DNA of 6,801 nt from Verrucomicrobiota bacterium. Lineage in GTDB: Bacteria; Verrucomicrobiota; Verrucomicrobiia; Chthoniobacterales; UBA10450. The notes under the pieces are model-generated. The model was not told the origin of the DNA. It searched no databases and saw only the letters and a program-made list of their open reading frames with translations. A program made the position numbers and the translations under genes. The stretch covers positions 1,244-8,044 of the forward strand of contig QHOR01000245.1 of assembly GCA_003219395.1 (NCBI GenBank). Direction: 5' to 3'. This document shows positions 6,682 to 6,801 of this stretch, piece after piece (positions within the stretch are counted from its first letter, which is position 1; every line of letters starts with the position of its first letter).

Positions 6682-6801
6682 ATGTTAGAGCTGACGAAAA
6701 CTGGCAAAATTCCTGCCAAGGCGATTTCTGCAGGCGCGTCGCTGGTGCATCTCGAGGAAAACATGGCAGCGGAGGAACTCCAGCTCAGTCAGGCGGAGTG
6801 G
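6682..6801 (+). pseudogene. Possible aldo/keto reductase C-terminal fragment, cut by window edge
   Basis: The plus-strand frame from ATG 6682 to the edge contains AISAGASLVHLEEN followed by MAAEELQLSQAEW. This fits the C-terminal end of aldo/keto reductases, where an IPIPG-x-x-x-V-x-HLEEN strand is followed by an AA-x-x-L-x-LS-x-E helix that helps bind NADP(H). The preceding reductase barrel (normally over 200 residues) is absent: the open frame continues upstream into 6613-6681 without family resemblance. It therefore looks like a 5'-truncated remnant, though a short real gene continuing beyond the window cannot be excluded. AAGG lies only 4 nt before the ATG, a weak ribosome site. The call rests on motif memory alone. 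Confidence 0.45.

Noticed and set aside
6612..6764. Longer N-terminus for the PqqD-like protein
   Set aside because: The 6611 ATG has a good Shine-Dalgarno site and the PqqD homology starts soon after; the extension is antisense to a reductase-like fragment.
1..6801. CRISPR arrays, tRNA or rRNA genes, intact transposases
   Set aside because: I looked for regular repeat-spacer patterns, cloverleaf-like segments and transposase motifs and found none.

Overview
The window is a gene-sparse, partly eroded stretch of bacterial DNA with mixed GC. It looks like a soil or environmental bacterium of the Verrucomicrobiota/Acidobacteriota kind. I infer this from gene style only: a PocR-AraC regulator, a large secreted TIG/PQQ-repeat protein, and a PqqD domain joined to a twin-arginine segment. 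No marker gene fixes the phylum.

Layout from left to right. (1) On the minus strand, positions 1-1133 hold the 5' part of a secreted modular protein (signal peptide, N-terminal beta-type module, IPT/TIG domain, PQQ-like propeller repeats). It runs off the left edge and carries a +1 frameshift in a run of seven G. (2) A 285-bp divergent spacer leads to a complete PocR-sensor AraC-family regulator on the plus strand (1419-2342). (3) About 800 bp without a convincing intact gene follow. They hold a possible relic of a small membrane protein (2350-2438), a 16/17-bp inverted repeat pair with an 82-bp spacer (2626-2741), and a short hairpin. (4) A complete GlsB/YeaQ/YmgE-type small membrane protein lies at 3142-3405. 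(5) Next come a structured GC-rich element (3421-3480) and a decayed second copy of the 3' end of the acyl-CoA ligase (about 3755-3830). (6) An acyl-CoA ligase of the ANL superfamily (3924-5487, minus) has its last 66 codons shifted out of frame. (7) A PqqD-like protein (5709-6611, minus) joins an RRE-type domain, a twin-arginine-like membrane segment, a proline-rich linker and an AT-rich C-terminal domain that I do not recognise. (8) The right edge carries what looks like the C-terminal part of an aldo/keto reductase on the plus strand.

The genes do not form an obvious pathway. The regulator may control the divergent secreted-protein gene, but that rests on arrangement alone. The repeated theme is decay: two frameshifted genes and up to three gene relics in under 7 kb. 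The most unusual gene is the chimeric PqqD-twin-arginine protein.
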